From NCBI GenBank assembly GCA_045648505.1, contig JAZROD010000038.1, positions 1-48,643 of the forward strand: a DNA stretch of 48,643 bases, in the 5' to 3' direction. Below, in pieces: positions 8,302 through 16,353 of the stretch. Source of the DNA: RGIG8700 sp045648505. GTDB lineage: Bacteria; Bacillota; Clostridia; RGIG6154. Both the position numbers and the translations under genes were made by a program. Position 1 is the first letter of the stretch, and each line of letters opens with the position of its first letter. Under the pieces are notes generated by a model. It was not told the origin of the DNA and did not search any database. It worked only from the letters and a program-made list of their open reading frames with translations.

Positions 8302-8535
8302 ATGATTAAATCATCTGACTTCAGACAAAAAGAAGTTGTTAATATCTGTGACGGAAAAAGACTTGGTTTTGTATGCGATGTTGATATTGATATGAACACA
8401 GGCAGACTTAATTCCATAATTGTACCTGCAAGCGGAAAGCTTTTTGGCATTTTAGGAAAAAAAGAAGATTATGTCATACCTTGGGATAAAATAAAAACCA
8501 TAGGTGAGGACATAATCTTAGTGGACTATTCATAA
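8302..8535 (+). CDS. YlmC/YmxH family sporulation protein (PRC-barrel)
   Basis: A 77-aa PRC-barrel-like protein. The pattern of a GKRLGFV-D-D turn, a GRL-IIVP strand and a closing WD-I-IGED-I strand is typical of the YlmC/YmxH group found in endospore formers. Its molecular function is unknown. The Shine-Dalgarno lies in the 3' arm of the rho terminator hairpin. The 3' end overlaps the convergent comF by 10 nt, leaving no room for a separate terminator. Confidence 0.8.
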   Translation: MIKSSDFRQKEVVNICDGKRLGFVCDVDIDMNTGRLNSIIVPASGKLFGILGKKEDYVIPWDKIKTIGEDIILVDYS

Positions 8536-9287
8536 ATATTCACACATCCGCAAACAACATAAATATTTTTTGCACCATTTCTTTTAAGCTCCTTGCAACA
8601 AACTGATGCAGTTGTGCCTGTAGTATAAACATCATCTATAAATGCAACATTTTCAGGAATTTGTTTTTTATAGTTAAAAGCAATTGCACCATCTAAATTC
8701 GTTAGTCTTTGCTTCATTTTAAGAGAACTCTGAGGCGGAGTATCCTTCACCTTTTTAAGTGCAGATATGGTGGGGATTCCTGTTTTCTTTGTAAGATATT
8801 TTGCAATAAGCAGAGTCTGGTTGTAAGCCCTTGCGGAAAGTCTTTTTCTGCTTATGGGCGCAGGAATAAAAGCATCTATCTTATCAAGTCTGTTGTATGC
8901 CTTAAGCTTTAAATATATAAGCTCGCCAATGGTTTCTGCACAAGATGGCATAGCATAAAACTTTAAGTTGTGAACTATGGCTCTTCCGCAAGCAGAGTAT
9001 GTAAGGGGAGCGATGAATTCCCTGAAGGGGAATTTTTCTCCCGAAAGACATTCAGGACATATTAATGAGTCAGGTGAAATGTCTTTTACCTTGTTACATT
9101 TAATGCAATAGGATTGCTTTATAAGATGTATGTTCTTAAAACATTCTTTGCAGAAGTATGGAGGTGTTGCAGAAAGCTTTAAAGTTTTTTTGCAACATGA
9201 ACAATGGACAGGAGTAAAAATGTTCAATAACATTTTTGGCAGTCTTTTAATCAGTTGTATGTTAAACGTTCTTTTAATCCTGAACAT
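8526..9287 (-). CDS. comF: ComF family protein (phosphoribosyltransferase-like)
   Basis: A 253-aa protein with an N-terminal zinc-finger-like set of cysteines (C29, C31, C32, C46, C49 and two later CxxC pairs) and a C-terminal type I phosphoribosyltransferase fold. The PRPP-loop signature is VAFIDDVYTTGTT. Relatives are ComF/GntX; ComF takes part in DNA uptake in competent species. The start at 9287 is supported by AAGAGGTG 6 nt upstream. A start at Met19 is possible but lacks a Shine-Dalgarno. The first 37 nt overlap recD2, so the two are cotranscribed. Confidence 0.88.
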   Translation of the reverse strand: MFRIKRTFNIQLIKRLPKMLLNIFTPVHCSCCKKTLKLSATPPYFCKECFKNIHLIKQSYCIKCNKVKDISPDSLICPECLSGEKFPFREFIAPLTYSACGRAIVHNLKFYAMPSCAETIGELIYLKLKAYNRLDKIDAFIPAPISRKRLSARAYNQTLLIAKYLTKKTGIPTISALKKVKDTPPQSSLKMKQRLTNLDGAIAFNYKKQIPENVAFIDDVYTTGTTASVCCKELKRNGAKNIYVVCGCVNIYE

Positions 9288-11452
9288 CTGTGCACCTCTT
9301 GATTGTTGTTTATCATATTTGAAAGAACAGATTGCTGTCCTACCAGAATAACCAGTTTTTTTGCTCTTGTTATAGCAGTGTATAAAAGATTTCTTGAAAG
9401 CAGAGAAACTGAAGAAGGGTAAAGCGGAATAATAATTGCAGGGAATTCACTGCCCTGACTTTTATGGATGGTTGTGGCATAAGCAAGCTCAAGGTCCGAA
9501 AGGAAAGAGAAGGGATAGCTTGTGCTTTTAACCTCGTCAAAAATAATATCCATATTTTCAAACTCTGTTGAAATATTTTTAATAATACCAATATCGCCAT
9601 TGAAAAGGCCAAGACCTTCTTCTTCGGTATCGGTCACAGACCATTCTATATCATAGTTGTTTTTAATCTGCATTATTTTATCAAGCTCCCTGAAGGTGTA
9701 ATCACCTGCAGGTTTTTCTTTTTTTCGGTCATTTCCCGGATTTAAGGCTTCCTGAAGAAGATTGTTAAGGGCTCTCACGCCAACAGGACCTTTTCTTGTG
9801 GGAGAAAGCACCTGAATATCCGAGAACGGATTAAATCCGTATGCAGATGGAAGCCTTTGCAGACACAGGTCAACAATGGTTTTGTTGATTTCTTCAGGGG
9901 TGTTTCTTGGCATAAAGAAAAAGTCGTTATTTTTTTCGTTAAGCAGAGGAAATTCACCGTTGTTAATCTTATGAGCATTAACAACAATAAGGCTTTCACG
10001 AGCCTGTCTGAAAATTTCAGTAAGCTTAACAACTGCAATTCCGTCGCTGTTAATTATATCTCTTAAAACATTACCGGGACCGATAGACGGAAGCTGGTCT
10101 GCATCGCCAACAAGGATAAGAGAAGTGCCTTTTGGAATTGCTTTTAAAAGACTGTTGAACAAAAGAAGGTCAACCATAGACATTTCGTCCACAATTATAA
10201 CATCTGCTTCAATGGGATTGTTTTCATCTTTATTGAAGTTTCTGTCATCATCGTCACCTGAATAACCAAGCTCTAAAAGTCGGTGAAGGGTTTTTGCATC
10301 CTTCTTTGTCATTTCAGACATTCTTTTTGCGGCTCTGCCTGTAGGTGCGGCAAGAACAACAGATTTCCCCTGATTTGCAAGACAATGAATAATCGTGTTG
10401 ATAACAGTGGTTTTACCTGTACCCGGTCCGCCGGTTATAACCATAACAGGCATTGTAAGAGCAGAAAGAACAGCTTTTCGCTGATTTTCTTCAAGGGTTA
10501 TGTTTGTGTGCTTTTCAACTCTTTCAACAAGCTTTTTCAAATCATCTGTAACAGGTTTTGGATAAATACTGTTGAGCATTTTAAGTCTGTATGCACAGTT
10601 GGTTTCTGCAATATGCATTGTTATTAAATATATGGCTTCTTCATTGTTGATTGTTTCAGAAACTATTTCTCTTTCGTAAATGAGAACATCAATTGCATTG
10701 TTTACAATTTCCTCGTCGCAGTTTAAAAGCCGTGCAGTTGCATATTTTAAAGTGCTTCTTGTAACATAGGTATTGCCATAGCCCACATAATCTGTAAGCA
10801 CATATTTTACTGCCGCCTGTATTCTTTCAGGATTGCCGGGTTCAATACCCATTTTATATGCAATATTATCAACTGTTTTAAAACCAATACCCTTTATCTT
10901 TTTTGTGAGAACAAAGGGATTAATTTTGATTTTGGTAATAGCATCACTGCCTAAAACCTTGTAAATTTTAGGAGCAAAAGATGGAGGAATATCATACTGC
11001 TGAAGGAAGATTATAAGAGTTCTCAAACCAAACTGCAGAATGTATTCGTTTGAAATTTCGTAGGCTTTTTTTATACTGATGCCTTTTATCTGTGAAAGCT
11101 TTTCAGGGTCATTTTCAATAATATCAAGAGAATTTTCACCAAATGCATCTATAATCTTTTTGGCAAGCCCCTCTCTTATACCTTTAAGCATCCCTGAAGC
11201 TAAATATTTATATATACTGTCAAGTGAATTTGGGGCAGATTTTTCAAAGGAGGAAACAGAAAACTGTTGTCCGTAAACAGGATGTTCCTTGAATTGTCCC
11301 TGAAGTGTGATTGCTTCACCGGGTGACAAATAAAACATTGTGCCAACAATGGTAATAAACTCACCGTCTGAGTCTATTGCCGCAACACAATATCCGTTTT
11401 CTTCATTATAAAAGATTATTTCTTCTACAATTCCTGAAATTGTTTCCATCAA
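9251..11452 (-). CDS. recD2: SF1B DNA helicase RecD2
   Basis: 5'-3' DNA helicase of the RecD-like family found in bacteria without RecBC. The 733-aa protein has an N-terminal OB-like part (1-70), helix-hairpin-helix repeats (about 75-200), then two RecA domains. Walker A is GGPGTGKTT (341-349), motif II is DEMSMVD (422-428) and motif III is LVGDADQLPS. The C-terminal motif is YAYT-like ATTIHKSQGSE with TAITRAKK. A GAGGAG sits before the ATG. It overlaps comF downstream. Confidence 0.94.
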   Translation of the reverse strand: MMETISGIVEEIIFYNEENGYCVAAIDSDGEFITIVGTMFYLSPGEAITLQGQFKEHPVYGQQFSVSSFEKSAPNSLDSIYKYLASGMLKGIREGLAKKIIDAFGENSLDIIENDPEKLSQIKGISIKKAYEISNEYILQFGLRTLIIFLQQYDIPPSFAPKIYKVLGSDAITKIKINPFVLTKKIKGIGFKTVDNIAYKMGIEPGNPERIQAAVKYVLTDYVGYGNTYVTRSTLKYATARLLNCDEEIVNNAIDVLIYEREIVSETINNEEAIYLITMHIAETNCAYRLKMLNSIYPKPVTDDLKKLVERVEKHTNITLEENQRKAVLSALTMPVMVITGGPGTGKTTVINTIIHCLANQGKSVVLAAPTGRAAKRMSEMTKKDAKTLHRLLELGYSGDDDDRNFNKDENNPIEADVIIVDEMSMVDLLLFNSLLKAIPKGTSLILVGDADQLPSIGPGNVLRDIINSDGIAVVKLTEIFRQARESLIVVNAHKINNGEFPLLNEKNNDFFFMPRNTPEEINKTIVDLCLQRLPSAYGFNPFSDIQVLSPTRKGPVGVRALNNLLQEALNPGNDRKKEKPAGDYTFRELDKIMQIKNNYDIEWSVTDTEEEGLGLFNGDIGIIKNISTEFENMDIIFDEVKSTSYPFSFLSDLELAYATTIHKSQGSEFPAIIIPLYPSSVSLLSRNLLYTAITRAKKLVILVGQQSVLSNMINNNQEVHRCSGLKERLTYN

Positions 11453-11549
11453 GCGTCTCCTCGGTAAAAAATAAAGTTTCCCATACTGCCGAAATAAAAT
11501 AAATTATTCCAAGAACAGTAAAAAAGTAGAAAAATATCATAGTTAACAT
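11406..11549 (-). CDS. Possible 47-aa single-helix membrane protein overlapping the recD2 start
   Basis: An ATG at 11549 preceded by AGGTGG with 5-nt spacing opens a 47-codon frame. Residues 3-28 are strongly hydrophobic (Phe/Ile/Tyr rich), followed by a polar tail with FTEETLD. The frame ends inside recD2 (+1 relative). Against it, the ATG lies in the loop of the rsmI terminator hairpin, and T-rich DNA readily yields Phe-rich frames by chance. I do not recognise a family. Confidence 0.25.
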   Translation of the reverse strand: MLTMIFFYFFTVLGIIYFISAVWETLFFTEETLDGNNFRNCRRNNLL

Positions 11550-11570
11550 AAAAACCACCTATGATATTTT
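11531..11570 (-). terminator. Terminator hairpin after rsmI
   Basis: A perfect 12-bp stem (11531-11542 with 11559-11570) with a 16-nt loop begins 8 nt after the rsmI stop in the direction of transcription. It ends in TTTTT, with another T6 run nearby. It would separate rsmI from recD2, although no convincing promoter for recD2 was found in the remaining 80 nt. Confidence 0.6.
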
Positions 11571-11577
11571 ATAAAAT

Positions 11578-12411
11578 TTAAAGGTTTTCTGTTACAAGAG
11601 AGTAAACAATTCTTTTCTGAATGTTAAGCTCCTGTGCGGTTTGTTTGATAGCGGATTTTTTATCAACACCGCTGTCTATAAGCTTTTTAGCGTGTTCTAA
11701 AATAATATCGTCTGTTATTTCAAGGGCTTCTTCGGTTTTTACATAACCCTCAACAACAAGAACAAACTCACCTTTTGGGGAAGCATCATCAAAAAGGCTC
11801 TGTGCATCTTTAAGGGTTGTTCTTATAACAGTTTCGTGAATTTTTGTTATTTCTTTAACAAGAGATATTCTTCTGTCACCAAAAGCTGAATACAAATCCT
11901 TAAGAGTGGTGATAAGCTTATGTGGTGCTTCGTAAAAAATAAGAGTGTGTGGCATTTCTTTTATTTCATCAAGATGTTTTTTTCTTTGTGGCTTGTTAAC
12001 CGATAAAAAGCCTTCAAATGAGAATCTGCCTGTTGGAAGTCCTGATATAATAAGTGCCTGAACAAAAGCACATGGACCCGGAACAGGAACAACATCAATT
12101 CCTTCCCGGGCACATTGTGCAACAATGTCTTCACCGGGGTCGGAAATTGCAGGTGTGCCTGCATCTGTTACAAGTGCACAGCTTTCTCCGTCTTTGATTC
12201 TGCCTATAATATATTCGCCACGCTCTTTTTTATTGTGCTCAAAATAGCTGACCATAGGTTTTTTAATATCAAAGTGATTTAAAAGCTTTAAAGTATGTCT
12301 TGTGTCTTCTGCGGCAATAAAGTCAACCTTGTTTAAAGTTTCAAGAGCTCTTTCGGAAATGTCTGAAAGGTTGCCGATAGGTGTTGCCACAAGATATAAA
12401 ATATTACTCAT
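11578..12411 (-). CDS. rsmI: 16S rRNA (cytidine(1402)-2'-O)-methyltransferase
   Basis: Methylates the 2'-hydroxyl of C1402 in the decoding centre of 16S rRNA. The 277-aa protein has the tetrapyrrole-methylase fold opening VATPIGNLSDI (8-18), then AEDTRHT, the TDAGTPAISDPG loop and VPGPCA. All are RsmI hallmarks. The C-terminal 45 residues form the usual small helix-turn-helix domain. The start overlaps trmN6 by 8 nt with AAGGA just upstream. It follows the common Firmicutes order holB-yaaT-(methyltransferase)-rsmI. Confidence 0.95.
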   Translation of the reverse strand: MSNILYLVATPIGNLSDISERALETLNKVDFIAAEDTRHTLKLLNHFDIKKPMVSYFEHNKKERGEYIIGRIKDGESCALVTDAGTPAISDPGEDIVAQCAREGIDVVPVPGPCAFVQALIISGLPTGRFSFEGFLSVNKPQRKKHLDEIKEMPHTLIFYEAPHKLITTLKDLYSAFGDRRISLVKEITKIHETVIRTTLKDAQSLFDDASPKGEFVLVVEGYVKTEEALEITDDIILEHAKKLIDSGVDKKSAIKQTAQELNIQKRIVYSLVTENL

Positions 12412-13150
12412 CGTTATTCATCCTTTTATTATATAAATCTGCAATATTGACAGAATAGTTGCCGTCTTTGTCATAAACATAAAGGGGAGGGAGAATGTTT
12501 AATTCTGCTCCACCGTCTTTTACCCCCTCAACAAGTGCAAGGCAGGGCTTTTCATTTTCCTTGGGATAAACAAGAAGCATTCTTTTTGCTTCAAGCTTAT
12601 ATTTCTTCATAGTGTAAATTATTTCCGCAACTCTTTCGGGCTTATGTACCATAGCAAGCTTACCCTTTGATTTTAAAAGATAGGAAGAAGCTTTAATAAC
12701 ATCCTCAAGAGTGCACATAATTTCGTGTCTTGCTATTGCAAGTGTATCTTCAGGATTTTTGATACCTGTACCTACTTTTTTATATGGTGGGTTGCAGGTT
12801 ATGTAATCAAAGCTTGCAGGCGGAAAAATCTTTTCGTCCTTAATATCGCCCTGAACAATCTCTATAAGCTCTTCAAGGTTGTTCATTTTTATGTTTTCAC
12901 TTGCAAGAGAAGCACTTCTTTCCTGAATTTCAAGACCCGTAATTTTTTTAGCTGATGTTTTTGCAGAAAGAAGAATAGGTATAATACCGTTTCCCGTGCC
13001 TATATCAAGAACCTCTGCATTCTTTTTAGGCTCTGCAAAGTTAGCAAGAAGAACCGCATCAGTACCAAAACAAAATGCGGTTTTATCCTGTTTTATAAAA
13101 AGATTATTTATCTGTAAATCATCAATTCTGTAGTTTTCCATAGTTACCAT
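12404..13150 (-). CDS. TrmN6-like adenine-N6 methyltransferase (YabB/YfiC family)
   Basis: A 248-aa class I methyltransferase. SAM motif GTGNG is at 51-55 and the N6-adenine motif NPPY at 120-123. The family modifies A37 of tRNA1(Val) in E. coli (TrmN6); the Firmicutes relative YabB sits beside rsmI, as here. The substrate is inferred. An alternative start three codons downstream (13141) cannot be excluded because neither has a strong Shine-Dalgarno. It overlaps rsmI by 8 nt. Confidence 0.85.
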   Translation of the reverse strand: MVTMENYRIDDLQINNLFIKQDKTAFCFGTDAVLLANFAEPKKNAEVLDIGTGNGIIPILLSAKTSAKKITGLEIQERSASLASENIKMNNLEELIEIVQGDIKDEKIFPPASFDYITCNPPYKKVGTGIKNPEDTLAIARHEIMCTLEDVIKASSYLLKSKGKLAMVHKPERVAEIIYTMKKYKLEAKRMLLVYPKENEKPCLALVEGVKDGGAELNILPPLYVYDKDGNYSVNIADLYNKRMNNDE

Positions 13151-13169
13151 TTCTTTGAATATATTATAA

Positions 13170-13212
13170 AGCTGGAATAAAATTGTTCAGATTGAGCAAT
13201 TTTATTCAGACT
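13170..13212 (-). repeat. 43-bp miniature of the palindromic repeat
   Basis: Read on the minus strand, it starts AGTCTGAATAAAAT exactly like copies A and C. It ends with CAATCTG, two bases, CAATTTT and TTCCAG, matching the right end of the 103-bp element with a few changes. About 60 bp of the middle are missing. It forms a strong hairpin (GAATAAAATTG with CAATTTTATTC) between the ferredoxin terminator and trmN6. Confidence 0.65.
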
Positions 13213-13224
13213 TTATCTAATAAT

Positions 13225-13255
13225 GAAAAAAGAGATGACATCTTTGCCACCTCTT
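13225..13255 (-). terminator. Rho-independent terminator of the ferredoxin gene
   Basis: On the minus strand an 8-bp stem (AAGAGGTG with CATCTCTT, one G-T pair) with a 10-nt loop is followed by T6. It starts 17 nt after the ferredoxin stop. Confidence 0.75.
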
Positions 13256-13272
13256 TCCCATATCGTACTGAA

Positions 13273-13443
13273 TTATTCAGCGTTAGGAGCGCCAACAGGG
13301 CAAACACCTGCGCATGCGCCGCAATCGAGACATTCGTCTGCGTTAATTTCATATTTTCCATCTGCTGCACTGATGCAAGATACAGGGCATTCAGGTTCAC
13401 ATGCACCACAACCGATACATTCATTGTTAATTACATATGCCAT
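13273..13443 (-). CDS. 2[4Fe-4S] ferredoxin
   Basis: A 56-aa protein with two clusters of the form CxxCxxC...CP: C9, C12, C15, C19 and C38, C41, C44, C48. This is the clostridial-type low-potential ferredoxin that carries electrons for hydrogenase, pyruvate:ferredoxin oxidoreductase and similar enzymes. The start has a near-perfect AAGGAGGTG Shine-Dalgarno. It has its own promoter (13470-13497) and terminator, so it is an independent, probably strongly expressed unit placed inside the holB-ricT-trmN6 gene order. Confidence 0.95.
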   Translation of the reverse strand: MAYVINNECIGCGACEPECPVSCISAADGKYEINADECLDCGACAGVCPVGAPNAE

Positions 13444-13469
13444 TTCTATACACCTCCTTGTATGTGTTT

Positions 13470-13497
13470 ATTGTATCACATATTGTAAAAAAAGCAA
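13470..13497 (-). promoter_or_regulatory. Promoter of the ferredoxin gene (extended -10)
   Basis: On the minus strand, -35 TTGCTT (13492-13497), a 16-nt spacer and -10 TACAAT (13470-13475), with TG one base before the -10. It lies between the ricT stop and the ferredoxin start. Confidence 0.6.
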
Positions 13498-13513
13498 ATA
13501 CTTTTTTTAAAAT

Positions 13514-14377
13514 TTATTCAAGTTCTTTAAGATTTTTTAATTCTTCGGCAGAAACTTTGATTTCAGCAGACTTAAGAATGGTGATTTCATCCACATGGAA
13601 GGTCTTTATAACCTTATCTTCATCTTTGCCGATAGCAACCTTAAGAATACCTCTTAAAAGATTTACATCCGAAACAACGCCTTTACCTTCAGGGGTCTTA
13701 ACGAAAGAGCCCACAGGAGGAGTTGTTTTCAATAAATCTTCATAAGCATCCTGTTCGTATTTAAGACAACACATAAGTCTTGAACAAGTGCCTGAAATTT
13801 TTGTTGGGTTTAAAGAAAGATTCTGTTCTTTAGCCATCTTGATAGAAACAGGTTCAAAACCTCCAAGATGAGAAGCACAGCAAAGCTTTCTTCCGCATAT
13901 ACCAAGTCCGCCAAGCATTTTTGCTTCGTCACGGACACCGATTTGTCTTAATTCAATTCTTACTCTGAAAACAGATGCAAGGTCTTTTACAAGTTCACGG
14001 AAGTCAACACGACCGTCTGATGTGAAGTAAAAGAGGATTTTGCTCTGGTCGAATGTATATTCAACATCAACAAGCTTCATATCAAGCTTTCTTGCTGCAA
14101 TCTTTTCAAGACAGATTTTGAAAGCTTCTTTTTCTTTCTGCTCGTTGTTTTTAGCAGTTTCAATGTCTTTTTCAGTAGCAATTCTTAAAACAGGTTTAAG
14201 AGGAGATACAACGCTTTCTTCGTTGATTTCTTTGTTAGGAGAGGTAACAACACCAAGCTCAACACCTCGTGCAGTTTCTACCACAACATAAGTTCCTCTT
14301 GATATTTTAAGACCGGCAGGGTCAAAGTAATAAAGCTTACCGGATTTTTTAAATTTAACAACTACTATTTCTACCAT
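13514..14377 (-). CDS. ricT: PSP1-domain protein RicT (YaaT)
   Basis: A 287-aa member of the PSP1/YaaT family. In Bacillus subtilis it forms the RicAFT iron-sulfur complex that helps RNase Y process mRNA and that influences sporulation and competence. The conserved cysteine groups GICGRKLCC and CSRLMCCLKYE are present near residues 160-166 and 197-206. RicA and RicF are not encoded in this window. The start overlaps the holB end by 23 nt, matching the usual holB-yaaT order. Confidence 0.93.
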   Translation of the reverse strand: MVEIVVVKFKKSGKLYYFDPAGLKISRGTYVVVETARGVELGVVTSPNKEINEESVVSPLKPVLRIATEKDIETAKNNEQKEKEAFKICLEKIAARKLDMKLVDVEYTFDQSKILFYFTSDGRVDFRELVKDLASVFRVRIELRQIGVRDEAKMLGGLGICGRKLCCASHLGGFEPVSIKMAKEQNLSLNPTKISGTCSRLMCCLKYEQDAYEDLLKTTPPVGSFVKTPEGKGVVSDVNLLRGILKVAIGKDEDKVIKTFHVDEITILKSAEIKVSAEELKNLKELE

Positions 14378-15359
14378 GGAGTTCCTCCCAAATTTTTAAC
14401 AATGCATTTATGATGGTAAGTTTAAATGCAGAATTTACTTTTTGTGATTCTTTGCATTCCGAAAGATGGGAAGCAAATTTGAAAATGTTTTTTTCGGATA
14501 CCTTTAAGCTATGAGCTTTAAGCATATCAATAAGGTCCGAGTTTATGATTTTACTATCTGGAAAATTATTTTTTATAAACAATAAATCTCTTAAAAGAAT
14601 ATAAATGTATTCAAGATTTTCATCGAAATCGTCTTTATATTCTGTAAGATAGCCTGCAAAATCAAAAACAGAAGACTTGTCCTTGTTCATCATCTTTGTC
14701 ATAAACATCAGAAGCCGTTTTCTTTTGTCGCCCTGAGAATCATCATTTATATATTTTTCTGCAAGGTCTATATTTCCACCGCTTAATCTTGCGGCAAAAT
14801 CTGCATAAGCCTTTTTTTCAGGGTACTTAAGCAAAAGAAACTGAAGTATCTGTTCACTAGAGGGAAGAGCGAGCTTGTATTTTGTAAGTCTTGAAAGCAC
14901 AGTTTCAAGCAGTTGTTCTTCCTTTTCTGCAACCATTAAAAATATTCCATATTCAGGCGGAGCTTCCAGAACTTTAAGGAGCGCATTTTGTGCCTGTGCA
15001 GTCATTTTATGGGCATCTGTGAAAATAAAGACTTTTTTATCTGCAATAAAAGGTCTTACATACATATTGTTTATAACATCTCTGATTTCGTCAACGCCGA
15101 TTGTTTTCTTTGTTGCAGAAATTGTTATTTTGTCAGGATGGCTTCCTGCATTTGTTTTAACGCATGAAGGACAACTGTTGCAGGCATTTCCTTCTTTGGT
15201 ATCGCAAAGAAGCGCGTCTGCAGTGGCATTTGCAAGCTCAATACCGCTTGCAGTATTTCCCGTAAAGAGAATAGCGTGGCTTAAAGAAGAAGCCTTGATA
15301 CTGCTCTTTAAATTATTTACGATGCTGTCCTGCCATTTTATAGAATTAAAATTCAACAA
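14355..15359 (-). CDS. holB: DNA polymerase III delta-prime subunit
   Basis: Clamp-loader subunit of the replicative polymerase, 334 aa. The AAA+ domain has a degenerate P-loop (GNTASG, about 34-39), as is usual for delta-prime. A four-cysteine zinc knuckle follows (C50, then CNSCPSC). The sensor region reads DAHKMTAQAQNALLKVLEAPP, a clear family signature. The start is a TTG at 15359 (or 15356), with AAAGG about 9 nt upstream; no ATG fits. It heads the holB-ricT run behind a consensus promoter. Confidence 0.92.
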   Translation of the reverse strand: MLNFNSIKWQDSIVNNLKSSIKASSLSHAILFTGNTASGIELANATADALLCDTKEGNACNSCPSCVKTNAGSHPDKITISATKKTIGVDEIRDVINNMYVRPFIADKKVFIFTDAHKMTAQAQNALLKVLEAPPEYGIFLMVAEKEEQLLETVLSRLTKYKLALPSSEQILQFLLLKYPEKKAYADFAARLSGGNIDLAEKYINDDSQGDKRKRLLMFMTKMMNKDKSSVFDFAGYLTEYKDDFDENLEYIYILLRDLLFIKNNFPDSKIINSDLIDMLKAHSLKVSEKNIFKFASHLSECKESQKVNSAFKLTIINALLKIWEELHGRNSSC

Positions 15360-15404
15360 AAACCAACCTTTCAGTCTGGAAAATCAAAAAATCCCAGCCT
15401 TAAT

Positions 15405-15433
15405 ATTATACAATTTTTTTATATATTTGTCAA
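15405..15433 (-). promoter_or_regulatory. Consensus sigma-A promoter of holB-ricT
   Basis: On the minus strand a perfect TTGACA (15428-15433), a 17-nt spacer and a perfect TATAAT (15405-15410). The -35 overlaps the stop codon of the upstream response regulator. Confidence 0.8.
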
Positions 15434-16230
15434 TCTTTCTTAAGCTGAAGTCGGTATTCTTTAGGTGTCATTCCCACTATTGTCATAAAATTGGAGTTAA
15501 AGTATCTTCTTGTGTTATAACCCACCTCACGGCTGATTTCCGAAAGAGATTTATCTGTTTTCATAAGCTCTTTTGCGTGGCTTATACGAACGCTTGTAAG
15601 ATAGTCAGAATAAAAAACACCTGTTTTTTGTTTATAATATCTGCTGAAATATGAAGGATTCATATAAACGGCATCTGCCACATCTTTTCTTGTAATGTCC
15701 TTATGGTAATTTGTGTTTATGTATTCGTTTGCTTTTTCAATAACATTTTTTGTGTATGAAAGAGATTCACTCAAAAGCTCATTTTCGTCAAACTTTGTTT
15801 TAACAATATCTTCTATGTAACCTATAACAGAACGCAGAGCAAATGAACTGTAGATATTTTTATTATTGTAGAGCTTTTCAATTATATCTCTAAGCTCTTT
15901 TTTGTTGATGGGTTTAAGAAGATAGTTGATTGCACCTGCTTTAAGTGCATTTTTAACTATTTCAAAGCTTCTGATTTTTCCTGTGAGAAGCACAAAGGTT
16001 TCAGGAGAAAATTCAGATACATATTCAGCTATTCTGTAGCCGTTTACATTGATTATGTCACAGTCGCATACAACTATATTCACGAAATTGTGCTGAAGGT
16101 AGTGAAGAAGAGCCTTACCGTCTGTAAATGTTCTTCCTATGTTGATAGAATCGTTTACAGAAAGAATGGTTTCTTTTATGCTTTTAATAACTCTCTCATC
16201 ATTGTCTGCAATTGTTATTGAGTATGACAA
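15430..16230 (-). CDS. Orphan response regulator with AraC-type output domain
   Basis: The N-terminal receiver domain (about 2-120) has the acidic pocket D9/D11, probable phosphoacceptor D56 in VVCDCDI, the LLTG switch threonine and the LLKP lysine. The C-terminal AraC/XylS double helix-turn-helix (about 165-265) ends with the GMTPKEYR signature. This is the YesN-type architecture, usually paired with a YesM kinase, but no kinase is adjacent. The best start is TTG at 16230, 6 nt after GGGGAGGT. An ATG at 16269 would put that Shine-Dalgarno inside the gene. Confidence 0.85.
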   Translation of the reverse strand: MSYSITIADNDERVIKSIKETILSVNDSINIGRTFTDGKALLHYLQHNFVNIVVCDCDIINVNGYRIAEYVSEFSPETFVLLTGKIRSFEIVKNALKAGAINYLLKPINKKELRDIIEKLYNNKNIYSSFALRSVIGYIEDIVKTKFDENELLSESLSYTKNVIEKANEYINTNYHKDITRKDVADAVYMNPSYFSRYYKQKTGVFYSDYLTSVRISHAKELMKTDKSLSEISREVGYNTRRYFNSNFMTIVGMTPKEYRLQLKKD

Positions 16231-16320
16231 TATAATACCTCCCCAAAAGTAATAAAAACATATTATCACATTTTTTTACAGTGAGCAAGATGTTTTGTTG
16301 AAAAAATGACAAAATGTTAC

Positions 16321-16353
16321 AAAAAGAAAAACCGGAAATCAGTTTTCCGGTTT
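16321..16353 (-). terminator. Terminator of the DtxR-type regulator, enclosing its stop codon
   Basis: A perfect 10-bp stem (16329-16338 with 16344-16353) with a 5-nt loop is followed on the minus strand by TTTTCTTTTT. The TGA stop (16339-16341) lies in the loop, and the last codons (KPE) form the 5' arm. Confidence 0.8.

Noticed and set aside
16231..16269. ATG start of the response regulator at 16269
   Set aside because: It would put the GGGGAGG Shine-Dalgarno inside the gene; TTG 16230 is correctly spaced and starts at the receiver domain.
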